A DNA stretch of 26,694 bases, taken from assembly GCA_964646985.1 (NCBI GenBank), contig CAZYFI010000015.1, positions 1 through 26,694 on the forward strand, read 5' to 3'. Below the pieces are notes generated by a model. It was not told the origin of the DNA. It made no database searches and worked only from the letters and a program-made list of their open reading frames with translations. The position numbers and the translations under genes were made by a program. Shown here piece after piece: positions 14,862 to 23,134 of the stretch; positions within the stretch are counted from its first letter, which is position 1, and the number at the start of each line of letters is the position of its first letter. The stretch is from UBA2253 sp964646985. GTDB lineage: Bacteria > Bacillota_I > Bacilli_A > ML615J-28 > CAG-698.

Positions 14862-16324
14862 AACATCTTTCTTTTTGGACGCCCTATCAATTCACCTTCA
14901 CTAACTGCATAAATATCATCAACAGTCATTTGGAAAGAAACTTCACGGCCTTCAAATTTTGCCCTTTCTTCTATTTTTTTACGATGAAATTCTTTAATTT
15001 CATCATTTAAGCCTAAATTGCCAAAATCTAATATCCGAATAATTCCCTCGTTATCCCGAGCAGGAAGCATTTTGCCATAATTAAAACGACTAGGTGCAAA
15101 AGGAATGTCAATAACACCCAATTCAATAGCTTTTACGGTTCCAACTGCCAAATCACCATTACCTAACTGAAAGACATGGCCAAGCAGTGAATCTACTTCT
15201 TTTTTAATTTGCGCTTCTTCTTCATCAAGTTTTGGAGAATTCGCATAACTTTGATCTTTTAACAAACTTACAACCATTTTTGAAGCCTTAACACCCATGG
15301 CGTTTGCTTCTTTCGTGGGAATTCCCACTGATTCAAGTGGGGTTTTTGTAATCATTTTCGTTGTTTTACTTAGAGCTGCAACTGTAGAACTCATCGCAAT
15401 TAACCCCATTGCTTTGGATTCATCTGCTGGGAATCCAGCCATCCATTGATGAAATACAGTGGTAACAATCACATCATGATACCCATATCGATGCAAATAT
15501 TCTTCAGTTTGTGATTGTAATGTATGAATAGCAGCAACATCTTGAATGGCATTTCCACACATCCCATAACCAACAGTAATGTTTTTTACTCCTTGTTCAG
15601 CAGCAAGTAACGCTTCTATGATGCTAATGCAATTTGATATCGAAGGTGGAACCAATGTCCCTGTTAACGGTCCAAAAGGCTCTCTGTTTAATGTTACCCC
15701 ATGGTCTTCATAATAACCAACCAAACGATCACAATATTGCCAATACCAAATAGAATCTGCAATAGAGACGTTTTTCGCATAAGGCAAATTATAAGAAATG
15801 CCTCCTCCTTCATTTGATGTCCATCCTGCAGCATGAATAATTTCTGCAAGCAAACGAGAATCAGGCGTTCCATGCCTTGCTTGTAAAGGAACATTTACGC
15901 TATCAAAAACCTTACGACATAATTCAACGCCATAATTTACTGCTGGAAATCCATTAAGCATACTTCGGTTTTGTCTTTTGCTTTCTTCAATTCCTCTTTC
16001 AGCCTCAGAATAACGATTCTGTCTTGTGTAACTATCTATTGTAGAAGGGAGAAAATCAGCACCAGCTGCTTCTAAAAATTGCATCAACTCAATATGTCGA
16101 TCAATATCAGCCACTCCAGCTCTTGGCTGAACCATGGTTCTTCCTTGCTTTTTTGCTTCTGCCATTTTTATGGCGAAATTCTTGTGTGCCGGTATTTTCT
16201 TTAAATTTTCTACCGATACTTCTAAATTTAGTAACTCACTCGTTCCTGTTGGCCAAGATGCCAACACAGTTTCTCGGACTTTTAGGAACTCTTCTTCAGT
16301 CCATTTTTTATTTCGCAATTCCAT
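14858..16324 (-). CDS. glmE: Glutamate mutase epsilon subunit
   Basis: The catalytic TIM-barrel subunit (488 residues) of coenzyme-B12-dependent glutamate mutase, which rearranges L-glutamate to 3-methylaspartate. From memory it follows the C. tetanomorphum MutE closely: MELRNKKWTEEEF at the start, GGADFLPSTID-like GADFLPSTIDSYTRQNR, PLQARHGTPDSRLLAEI with the substrate-binding arginine, GGGISYNLPYAKNV, and KFEGREVSFQM near the end. The frame opens at a TTG at 16327; ATG at 16324 gives the standard MELKNKKW-type N-terminus. The start overlaps glmL by 17 bases and shows only a weak binding site, so coupling to glmL is likely. Confidence 0.95.
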   Translation of the reverse strand: MELRNKKWTEEEFLKVRETVLASWPTGTSELLNLEVSVENLKKIPAHKNFAIKMAEAKKQGRTMVQPRAGVADIDRHIELMQFLEAAGADFLPSTIDSYTRQNRYSEAERGIEESKRQNRSMLNGFPAVNYGVELCRKVFDSVNVPLQARHGTPDSRLLAEIIHAAGWTSNEGGGISYNLPYAKNVSIADSIWYWQYCDRLVGYYEDHGVTLNREPFGPLTGTLVPPSISNCISIIEALLAAEQGVKNITVGYGMCGNAIQDVAAIHTLQSQTEEYLHRYGYHDVIVTTVFHQWMAGFPADESKAMGLIAMSSTVAALSKTTKMITKTPLESVGIPTKEANAMGVKASKMVVSLLKDQSYANSPKLDEEEAQIKKEVDSLLGHVFQLGNGDLAVGTVKAIELGVIDIPFAPSRFNYGKMLPARDNEGIIRILDFGNLGLNDEIKEFHRKKIEERAKFEGREVSFQMTVDDIYAVSEGELIGRPKRKML

Positions 16325-17708
16325 CAATCTTAATCTTTTCTAAGCTACCTTTCATAATTTTGAGTGCCATTTCCGGATAATCAAGACTTAATAAACCCAT
16401 TGCCGAAAGAATGTATTGTTTATCAAGTAAAAATGTTGGATTTATAGGTCGTAATTCCAGTGGTTTTTTTGCATCATAGCACAATTTTTGTAGGATTGAT
16501 TCTGGATGGGAATCATGAATCACAATTCCGCCTGTGCCAATGACATAATTTACCGATGAAAGATCTTTTCCGGTTTGATAGTAAAGTTGTCCCATCGGAG
16601 TGTATGCTAACTCCATCTTTCCTACATGACGGCTTATTGCAACATGATTGCAAATTCCCCCAAAGATGCGATCTATTTGTGCATCACTTTCATGTTGGGC
16701 AATGAAATCTACATGTTCGTGACGCTTTTTTGTTTCAAGAACAAAATCAATTCCTTGTTCTTGATAATAATCTAATTCTTGTTGCGATAAAGTCGCTAAT
16801 ACTCCTTCAGCTGAGTATCTCATTCCTAAATCGCCTTCTACTGTTCGTTTTGCATAGGGTTCTTCCAAACCTTTTAATACAACATCGGTTCGTTTTGGAT
16901 GACCAAAGCCCAATGAATAAATATCAGTGGTTGCTCCCCCAATGTCACTAATAACCAAATCGCCAAGTCCTTCTTCATGAAGATACCCTTTTGATAACAA
17001 CTCAGCAGCTTTTAACACAGCGAAAGGTGTTGGCAACATTACTTCATCAATTTCTGACTCGATTTGTTTGATTCCTTTGGCAGCAATAATATTTTCCAAG
17101 AATATTTTTCTTACCACTTCTTTTGCCTTATCAATGTTCAGTACGTTTAGTCTAGGCATAATATTATCGCAAATAAATCCCTTAACATTGTACTGATTAA
17201 AAATTTCTGTTATTTCATCTTGACAAGATTTATTGCCTGCATAAATAATTGGTATATCCAAATGGGCCTGTGATAGCATTTTCGCATTATGCAAGACTAC
17301 CTCACTATTACCCCCATCGGTTCCACCAGCAAGAAGGACAATATCAATATGTTTTTCTTTTATTTTTTCTACTTCCTTCAAAGTCAAAAAATGAGAAAAA
17401 ACCAAATCAACTTTCCCACCTGCACCATAACAAGCACGCTTGGCAGCTTCCACAGTCAGTTCCTCAATCAAACCAACAGCTGCCATTTTTAATCCACCGG
17501 CTGCAGAAGAGCAAGCAATAATCTTTGAAAAAGCAATGGTTCCAATTTTTGCATAAAGCGATTGCAATGCGTTATGATAACCGATATGAATATCTTCATT
17601 TACTGTCGTATAGTGGGAAGAAGTGCCTAGTAAAATACCATGATTTATGTCAACTGCAGTCAATTTGGTATAGGTTGAACCAAAATCAATTAATAAATAG
17701 GCACTCAT
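16308..17708 (-). CDS. glmL: Glutamate mutase reactivase
   Basis: A 466-residue protein of the MutL/GlmL family in the ASKHA (actin/Hsp70-like) ATPase fold. LIDFGSTYTKLTAVD at the N-terminus is the phosphate-1 loop; VDLVFSHFLTLKE, LLAGGTDGGN and LVISDIGGATTDIYS supply further nucleotide-binding motifs, and VIGTGG near residue 395 is the adenosine motif. It is thought to exchange damaged cobalamin in the mutase for fresh coenzyme using ATP. The start overlaps the glmS stop by four bases (ATGA). The order glmS-glmL-glmE is the usual one. Confidence 0.93.
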   Translation of the reverse strand: MSAYLLIDFGSTYTKLTAVDINHGILLGTSSHYTTVNEDIHIGYHNALQSLYAKIGTIAFSKIIACSSAAGGLKMAAVGLIEELTVEAAKRACYGAGGKVDLVFSHFLTLKEVEKIKEKHIDIVLLAGGTDGGNSEVVLHNAKMLSQAHLDIPIIYAGNKSCQDEITEIFNQYNVKGFICDNIMPRLNVLNIDKAKEVVRKIFLENIIAAKGIKQIESEIDEVMLPTPFAVLKAAELLSKGYLHEEGLGDLVISDIGGATTDIYSLGFGHPKRTDVVLKGLEEPYAKRTVEGDLGMRYSAEGVLATLSQQELDYYQEQGIDFVLETKKRHEHVDFIAQHESDAQIDRIFGGICNHVAISRHVGKMELAYTPMGQLYYQTGKDLSSVNYVIGTGGIVIHDSHPESILQKLCYDAKKPLELRPINPTFLLDKQYILSAMGLLSLDYPEMALKIMKGSLEKIKIDGIAK

Positions 17709-18112
17709 TTTGCATCCAAATCAGCTTTGATGATTGGAACAACTTGGTCAATCGTAATTCCTGGTGGAAACACACGATTAAATCCCATCTCTTTAAAACG
17801 TTTTTCAACAGTTTCAAAATCTTGTTTTCCAACAACAATATTCCCACCAACATACAACAAAATATCACCAATACCGGCTTCAATGCATTTTTCCCTTAGT
17901 CCACGGCAATCAATTTCTCCATGTCCATAAAGTGATGAAACTAAAATCAGTTTTGCATCAGCTTCAATTGCAGCATTGATAAAATCTTCTTGGGTAGATA
18001 AAACGCCAATATTGACTACGTTATAACCTTCGTTAGTTAAGACATATTCAATAATACGATTCCCAACCGCATGGACATCTGCACCAATTACGCCTATTAC
18101 AATTGTTTTCAT
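17705..18112 (-). CDS. glmS: Glutamate mutase sigma subunit (B12-binding)
   Basis: The 135-residue cobalamin-binding subunit. GADVHAVGN carries DxHxxG with His14, the lower axial ligand to cobalt (residues 12-17). Downstream, LVSSLYGHGE and LLYVGGNIVVGKQDF are the SxL and GG motifs that hold the nucleotide tail. Full length for the family. It is the first gene of the operon, with AAGGAG before the ATG and a promoter only about 22 bases before the start codon, leaving no room for a cobalamin riboswitch. It should not be confused with glucosamine synthase GlmS. Confidence 0.95.
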   Translation of the reverse strand: MKTIVIGVIGADVHAVGNRIIEYVLTNEGYNVVNIGVLSTQEDFINAAIEADAKLILVSSLYGHGEIDCRGLREKCIEAGIGDILLYVGGNIVVGKQDFETVEKRFKEMGFNRVFPPGITIDQVVPIIKADLDAK

Positions 18113-18141
18113 GGTTTTCTCCTTTATAATTTTACTTGTAA

Positions 18142-18170
18142 ATTATACCACAAAAGCTTTACTAAAACAA
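18142..18170 (-). promoter_or_regulatory. Promoter of the glutamate-fermentation operon
   Basis: Minus strand TTGTTT (18170-18165), 17-base spacer, TGG-TATAAT (TATAAT 18147-18142, extended -10). It drives glmS and probably all genes to murI. Just upstream, at 18172-18177, is a palindromic AACGTT core within GAAACGTTAT that weakly resembles a catabolite (cre) site. Confidence 0.75.
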
Positions 18171-18219
18171 TAACGTTTCGACATTAATGACAGTTTATTA
18201 TCCAAATTAACAAAAGAAA

Positions 18220-18240
18220 AAAGGGTAAAAATTACCCTTT
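18220..18240 (-). terminator. Terminator of the transhydrogenase operon
   Basis: Perfect 9-bp stem AAAGGGTAA / TTACCCTTT with a three-base loop, followed on the minus strand by further T residues. The pntB stop codon is in the stem. It insulates the glm operon from pnt transcription. Confidence 0.88.
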
Positions 18241-19626
18241 CAAACTTTCTAAGAACCCTCTTAATGTATCTTTTGCATTTCCTAAAAACAGGTGAACATT
18301 AGATTTTTGGTACAATGGATTATTTACACCAGAATAACCAGGTTTTAAATCAAAATTGAAAATAAATACCTCTTTGGATTCATCCACATTGAGAATTGGC
18401 ATACCATACAAAGGAGTATCTGGTTGATTTCTTGCCGCAGGGTTTAATACGTCATTTGCACCAACAACAATTGTGACATCTGCATTCTCAAATTCAGGAT
18501 TAATGGCATCCATTTCGTACAAATCATCATAATCAACATCTACTTCTGCAAGCAATACATTCATGTGACCAGGCATTCTACCGGCAACAGGATGTATAGC
18601 AAATTTCACACTTGCGCCTTGCTCTTTTAATAAGTCAGCTAGCTCTTTTACTTGATATTGAGCTTGTGCAATTGCCATTCCATATCCTGGTACAATGATA
18701 ACATTTTTGGCTTGTTTGATAACAGCGACTGGATCGGTTATGACTACATTTGTTTGCACCTTTTCTTCAACTTCGATTTTTTGTTCTTGACTTCCTTTTG
18801 AACTTGTTTTTCCGAGAAGAATATCAAACAACTTTCTATTCATTGCTCTACACATGATTTGTGTTAATAACAATCCAGAGGCACCTACAATTCCACCAAT
18901 CGATACAAGTAATATATCTCCAATTGCTAGTCCGGTAATGGCTCCAGCAACACCGGATAAACTATTTAATAGCGAAATGGTGATTGGCATATCAGCTCCA
19001 CCAATTTTGATTGTAAATATGAAGCCAAATAATCCTGACAAGATAACAGCAATCATTAAAATGAAAATTGGAGCTATCAAATCAAATGCAGTTAAAATTA
19101 TTAAAACAAAAATGAGCACTAATAAACAACCAAGTATCAACGAGTGATGTGGTAAGTTAATCGGTTTTTGCGTCATTTTTCTTGCAAGTTTTAAGGCAGC
19201 AACCAAACTTCCAATAAAAGTAATACTTCCGATTAAAAGAGCAATGATTGCAGTCATTTGACTAAATACATCGCCATTTGCACCAATCTTTAATAAGGCA
19301 AAACCACCTACGATTGTGGAGGCCAAGCCACCAAGACCATTTAGCATCGCAATTAATTGCGGGGTTTCAATCATCTTGACTTTAATAGCAATGAATAATC
19401 CAATCACAGCCCCAATGGCTAAGAAAATATATAGTGCATAAACACTTAATATTTCATGTCTCAATAAAGTAATTATAATTGCAAGCAACATGCTGAATGC
19501 ACTTATTCCATTTCCCAAACGAGCTTTTTCGACTTTACTCATTAAGTAAATGCCAAACATGACTAATAAAGCCAAAACTCCAGAAACAATGTAATATGCG
19601 AGATCATTTTGGAAAAACTCAATCAT
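18232..19626 (-). CDS. pntB: NAD(P) transhydrogenase subunit beta
   Basis: The membrane and NADP-binding subunit (464 residues from ATG 19626) of proton-translocating transhydrogenase, which reduces NADP+ with NADH using the proton gradient. The first 270 residues form eight to nine membrane helices with Gly-rich segments (LIAMLNGLGGLASTIVG, GADMPITISLLNSLSG). The C-terminal domain III has IIVPGYGMAIAQAQ, FAIHPVAGRMPGHMNVLLAE and VVGANDVLNPAA, the NADP-binding motifs of the family. The frame opens at a TTG at 19635, but ATG at 19626 overlaps the pntA2 stop (ATGATTGA) and fits better. Confidence 0.95.
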   Translation of the reverse strand: MIEFFQNDLAYYIVSGVLALLVMFGIYLMSKVEKARLGNGISAFSMLLAIIITLLRHEILSVYALYIFLAIGAVIGLFIAIKVKMIETPQLIAMLNGLGGLASTIVGGFALLKIGANGDVFSQMTAIIALLIGSITFIGSLVAALKLARKMTQKPINLPHHSLILGCLLVLIFVLIILTAFDLIAPIFILMIAVILSGLFGFIFTIKIGGADMPITISLLNSLSGVAGAITGLAIGDILLVSIGGIVGASGLLLTQIMCRAMNRKLFDILLGKTSSKGSQEQKIEVEEKVQTNVVITDPVAVIKQAKNVIIVPGYGMAIAQAQYQVKELADLLKEQGASVKFAIHPVAGRMPGHMNVLLAEVDVDYDDLYEMDAINPEFENADVTIVVGANDVLNPAARNQPDTPLYGMPILNVDESKEVFIFNFDLKPGYSGVNNPLYQKSNVHLFLGNAKDTLRGFLESLKG

Positions 19627-19927
19627 GTGATTCAACTCGCTTTTCTTTCTTTTTAAACATCTTTAACATACGATCAGTCACCCCAAACCCACCAAATACA
19701 TTGATGGAGGCAACAATAATGGCTAGTCCACCAAACAAGGATGAGACTATTCCATTTGTTCCCTTAAAAACGATAGCAGTAGCAATCAAAGCACCAACGA
19801 TGGTGATTCCTGATAATGCATTCATACCACTCATTAAAGGTGTATGTAATAAAGATGGAACATTATTAATTAAGATATATCCAAGAATGGTTGATACTAA
19901 AAATACAGCGACAAGAATAATTTCCAT
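19619..19927 (-). CDS. pntA2: NAD(P) transhydrogenase subunit alpha, membrane part
   Basis: A 102-residue membrane protein equal to the C-terminal part of E. coli PntA, here a separate polypeptide as in Rhodospirillum and many Firmicutes. About three helices; HTPLMSGMNALSGITIVGAL is the conserved segment (helix 3 region) of this subunit. The end is rich in Lys and charged. The ATG overlaps the pntA1 stop (TAATG) and the stop overlaps pntB, so the three genes are coupled. Confidence 0.92.
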   Translation of the reverse strand: MEIILVAVFLVSTILGYILINNVPSLLHTPLMSGMNALSGITIVGALIATAIVFKGTNGIVSSLFGGLAIIVASINVFGGFGVTDRMLKMFKKKEKRVESHD

Positions 19928-21090
19928 TATTTCAATCCCATTGCCTCTAAAGTGCCTTCATGAACCAATTTACGATTATAGCATACTAATATGGAAGAAG
20001 TAATTTCATCATTTAAGTCTAAATTGATTTGATCATTTTTTACCAAATATTTCAGCAAATTATAAATATTTTGTGCAAACATCCATGTTGATGAAGTTGG
20101 CAACATTCCAGGAATATTTTTGGTTCCATCAATAGAAACTCCAAATTGATTTATCACTTCTCCAGCTTTTGTGGCAACACAATTTCCACCTTGGTCTATC
20201 GAAATATCAATAATGTAAGAACCTGGTTTCATAAGCTTAATCATTTCTTGATCAATAATAATTGGTGCTCGTTTTCCAAAGACCAATGCTGATAAGAAAA
20301 TGATATCTGATTTTGATACAATGTCTTTTAAATGTTCTTTTTCAACTTCCAACCATTTATCGCTCAATTTATTAGCATGTTTTCCATCACTGCTGACTGC
20401 GATTTCACTTGGAACGCCAGTTTCAACAATTTTGGCACCCAATGATTTTGCTTGTTCGTTTGCTTCGGCACGAATATCTGTTGAATATACAACTGAACCC
20501 AATCCTTTTGCAGTTGCAATTGCACGCAATCCAGCAACACCTGTTCCAATGACCAAAACATTTGCTGGTTTTATCATACCAACAGCAGAGCCAATCATTG
20601 GCATAAATTTACCAATACTATTAGCTGCAATTAAAATACCCTTATAACCGGCACATGTACTCATGGATGATAAAGCATCCATAGATTGCGCACGGCTAAT
20701 ACGAGGGACGCCATCTAGAGTTAGGGCTATAACTCCTTTATCTGTTAATCTTTTTATCATCTCATGATTATTTGGAGATGCCGGATGCAAGAAAGTAATG
20801 ATTGTTTGGCCTTGATGCATCCAATCGATTTCATGTTCTTTTAATTTTTCATTGAATTGTGGTTCTTTTACTTTTAAAATGACATCAGCTTTAGTAAAAA
20901 TATCTTTAGGACAATCAACCAAAATAGCTCCTGCTGCTTGGTAATCATCATCATGATAAAATGCATTTTCCCCTGCATTTACCTCTACTAAAACTTTGTG
21001 TCCATCTTGTACCATCTTTTTTACAGTTTCTGGAGTCGCTGATACTCTTGACTCACCATGAAGTATTTCCTTTGGAATACCGATAATCAT
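19927..21090 (-). CDS. pntA1: NAD(P) transhydrogenase subunit alpha, NAD-binding part
   Basis: A 387-residue soluble domain I protein that binds NAD(H). GIPKEILHGESRVSATPETV opens the alanine dehydrogenase/PNT N-terminal fold; ISRAQSMDALSSMST (131-145) is the RQD loop that places nicotinamide; VIGTGVAGLRAIATAKGLG (180-198) is the Rossmann GxGxxG with an acidic residue at the strand end (STDIR). IDISIDQGGNC is the conserved segment near the end. Presence of the two membrane subunits rules out a stand-alone alanine dehydrogenase. GAGGCG precedes the ATG. Confidence 0.94.
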   Translation of the reverse strand: MIIGIPKEILHGESRVSATPETVKKMVQDGHKVLVEVNAGENAFYHDDDYQAAGAILVDCPKDIFTKADVILKVKEPQFNEKLKEHEIDWMHQGQTIITFLHPASPNNHEMIKRLTDKGVIALTLDGVPRISRAQSMDALSSMSTCAGYKGILIAANSIGKFMPMIGSAVGMIKPANVLVIGTGVAGLRAIATAKGLGSVVYSTDIRAEANEQAKSLGAKIVETGVPSEIAVSSDGKHANKLSDKWLEVEKEHLKDIVSKSDIIFLSALVFGKRAPIIIDQEMIKLMKPGSYIIDISIDQGGNCVATKAGEVINQFGVSIDGTKNIPGMLPTSSTWMFAQNIYNLLKYLVKNDQINLDLNDEITSSILVCYNRKLVHEGTLEAMGLK

Positions 21091-21109
21091 AAAAAATCGC
21101 CTCTTTTCA

Positions 21110-21136
21110 CATGTAAGAATATACCATTTTTACATG
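21110..21136. promoter_or_regulatory. Inverted repeat around the pnt -10 box, possible operator
   Basis: CATGTAA (21110-21116) and TTACATG (21130-21136) are perfect inverted arms with a 13-base spacer that contains the -10 box. The centre spacing of 20 bases is two helical turns, suited to a dimeric repressor. The regulator is unknown. Confidence 0.45.
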
Positions 21137-21146
21137 AAAAAAGCAA
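21118..21146 (-). promoter_or_regulatory. Promoter of the transhydrogenase operon
   Basis: Minus strand TTGCTT (21146-21141), 17-base spacer, TGG-TATATT (TATATT 21123-21118, extended -10), about 28 bases before the pntA1 ATG. Confidence 0.65.
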
Positions 21147-21222
21147 GCAATTATGGATTAATATAGCAAATTATAAAATAGTCATTTCCTTGTTCGTTTT
21201 GTTAGAACTTTGCAACGATTTA

Positions 21223-23004
21223 TTATTTACAAATCATGACAATAATATCATTTTCTTTAACAATGAATTGCTCTTCTTTGTCTAAATTGCCTTTCAATAT
21301 TTCAGTTTTTCCTTCTCGTACAATACCAATTGCTTTGAATTCTCCATGAGTAGAACAATGAATAGAGTAAATAAATTCCGCTTTATTTTGAAATGACATA
21401 GGAAATTTTTCTTGAATAACTTCTTTTGCTTGATATGCGTAAATTTCATATGTTTCGTCTTTGGAATCTGCATCATCATAGGTCAAAAGATCTTGATAGA
21501 GTGGAAATAATTTTCGGTTTTTACTAAGTTGGGTCATCATTTTACTAATATATTCATTGCTAATAATTGTATTTGTAACGCGATAACTTTTAGCAATATC
21601 ATAATGCTTTGGATCTAGCAACTCAATGACAATTTTTGCCTCATGTTTTTTTACAATATCTTGAGTCATAAGCAAAGTTAATAATACATCTACATCATAA
21701 TCTCTTTGTTCTAAAGCATCATTAGATAGAATCAATATAGTATCAATTTTTTCAATTTCTTCCATTTCTTTTGTTAAGTGATTGATTTGGTCTAATGAAA
21801 ACTGAGTGATTTTTATATTAGCCTTACTTTCTTTTTTATATAATTCTATGGAATCTAAAATGTAATCAAGTTTATTATTTTTACCAAATATGACAATATG
21901 CATTTTGGAAGGCTTTGGTTGTTGTTTGATGGTTAACGATTTATGAATTGAAAAAGGAATAGCTCTTTTCATTTTCACGTGTTCAGGGCTTTCTGCGAGA
22001 ACATATAACGATTCACCAATTCCAAAAATTGGAATGGCGTGGCTATGCGTCTTCAAATATTCGTTTTCGTTTTCATAAGGAATGGTATAAAATTCTGCTC
22101 CTTTAAAAGAAAACAATTCCAAATAAACATCACTCAAAGAAGGCATAATAATCGACTGAGCAATTAATCTTCCCATCATTTCATCAGAGATAATGGTTAT
22201 GATTTGATTTTTGAATTTCGTGTTTTGTGAAATATAATTTGAGATCATTATTTTGCTTTGTTTTGACTTTACTTCAACAATAATCGTTTGATTTGGATGA
22301 ATATCAAAATCATTCATTAACATTAGTGTTTTTATGGCCATCATATCTTGATATTTTAAATTTTGGTGTTGCTCTTGTTCTTCTGACAAAATTATGATTG
22401 CCTTAGCCTGCTCTATATGGGCTTTTGCTAAATCACTTTTAGAAAGCACTTCTCCTTCTCTTACAATGACTTTTATTTTCCCATGATGTATTTTTTTCTC
22501 ATATAACTTCCGCTCAATATCTTTCTCAATTTCGCTTTTATTGTAAGAAGACAAAACGACAATATGTGTTTTCCCTTCATCATATCCATAATCAGCAATG
22601 AGTTCTATTGCTTTTGCATTCCAATTTAAAATTAGAATATGGTCATAGATAAAAAGCTTGCTTCTTCCCGATTCAGATTGTTCAATAATTGATGAAAATA
22701 AACTAGCCACATAACCTATGATTCCTCCAGAAAAAGTGATCATTGAAGTTAATATGACAACAATGGATAGAATTCGAAGGGAATATGAAACACTTGGATC
22801 ATAAAATCCTGGTTCAAGCATCCAAGTAATACCAGATTTCCACAAAGAAGAAACCAAATCTCCATAGGTACCTGGCGAACATAAGTAAGCAAGTACAGAA
22901 GAACCCAACCACAAACAAATGTTGAAAATGACAATAACAAGCAAAATCAAACCACGAGCATTTTTTGCACGAACAATACTAAAAAAACGTTTTAATGCTT
23001 TCAA
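21223..23004 (-). CDS. CASTOR/POLLUX-type ion channel with RCK-like domains
   Basis: A 593-residue membrane protein related to the plant nuclear channels CASTOR/POLLUX (DMI1) and their bacterial homologues. A membrane helix at about 18-41, a pore-loop candidate WKSGITWMLEPGF (55-67), and a long second helix (76-106) precede SGRSKLFIYDHILILNWN (112-129), the conserved entry to the first RCK/TrkA-N-like domain (to about 270). A second such domain starts near MHIVIFGKNNK (about 368) and a C-terminal domain with regular beta strands closes it. The plant channels conduct Ca2+; the ion here is unknown. The only start is TTG at 23004, nine bases after GGAGG, since a TAA lies immediately before it in frame; a TTG start and long spacing suggest low expression. 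No Trk/Ktr partner gene is adjacent. Confidence 0.82.
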   Translation of the reverse strand: MKALKRFFSIVRAKNARGLILLVIVIFNICLWLGSSVLAYLCSPGTYGDLVSSLWKSGITWMLEPGFYDPSVSYSLRILSIVVILTSMITFSGGIIGYVASLFSSIIEQSESGRSKLFIYDHILILNWNAKAIELIADYGYDEGKTHIVVLSSYNKSEIEKDIERKLYEKKIHHGKIKVIVREGEVLSKSDLAKAHIEQAKAIIILSEEQEQHQNLKYQDMMAIKTLMLMNDFDIHPNQTIIVEVKSKQSKIMISNYISQNTKFKNQIITIISDEMMGRLIAQSIIMPSLSDVYLELFSFKGAEFYTIPYENENEYLKTHSHAIPIFGIGESLYVLAESPEHVKMKRAIPFSIHKSLTIKQQPKPSKMHIVIFGKNNKLDYILDSIELYKKESKANIKITQFSLDQINHLTKEMEEIEKIDTILILSNDALEQRDYDVDVLLTLLMTQDIVKKHEAKIVIELLDPKHYDIAKSYRVTNTIISNEYISKMMTQLSKNRKLFPLYQDLLTYDDADSKDETYEIYAYQAKEVIQEKFPMSFQNKAEFIYSIHCSTHGEFKAIGIVREGKTEILKGNLDKEEQFIVKENDIIVMICK

Positions 23005-23027
23005 TTATGGCAACCTCCATTGTAATT

Positions 23028-23048
23028 AAATGAATTTCTCGTTCATTT
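23028..23048. repeat. Inverted repeat at the channel promoter start site
   Basis: AAATGAA (23028-23034) and TTCATTT (23042-23048), perfect 7-bp arms with a 7-base spacer, overlapping the -10 box and the likely first transcribed bases. It could be an operator or a hairpin at the 5' end of the message. Confidence 0.4.
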
Positions 23049-23072
23049 TATCACATAATTCTAATTTTGCAA
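23045..23072 (-). promoter_or_regulatory. Promoter of the ion channel gene
   Basis: Minus strand TTGCAA (23072-23067), 16-base spacer, TGA-TAAAAT (TAAAAT 23050-23045, extended -10), just after the terminator of the upstream gene. Confidence 0.55.
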
Positions 23073-23074
23073 TA

Positions 23075-23127
23075 AAAAAACGATGCACCATAAGTAAAAA
23101 TTTCTTACTAAGTTAACATCGTTTTTT
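23075..23127 (-). terminator. Terminator of the c-di-GMP enzyme gene
   Basis: Outer perfect 11-bp stem AAAAAACGATG / CATCGTTTTTT, with T residues continuing on the minus strand, and an inner small stem AGTAA / TTACT in the loop. It lies eight bases after the stop of the gene ending at 23135. Confidence 0.85.
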
Positions 23128-23134
23128 CCATTCA

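Noticed and set aside
18113..18231. Cobalamin riboswitch before the B12-dependent glutamate mutase genes
   Set aside because: The promoter lies about 22 bases before the glmS ATG and the whole gap is under 120 bases with a terminator in it, so there is no room for the roughly 200-base element and no B12-box was seen.
19927..21090. Stand-alone alanine dehydrogenase
   Set aside because: It is coupled by overlap to two membrane subunits of transhydrogenase and carries the transhydrogenase RQD loop.
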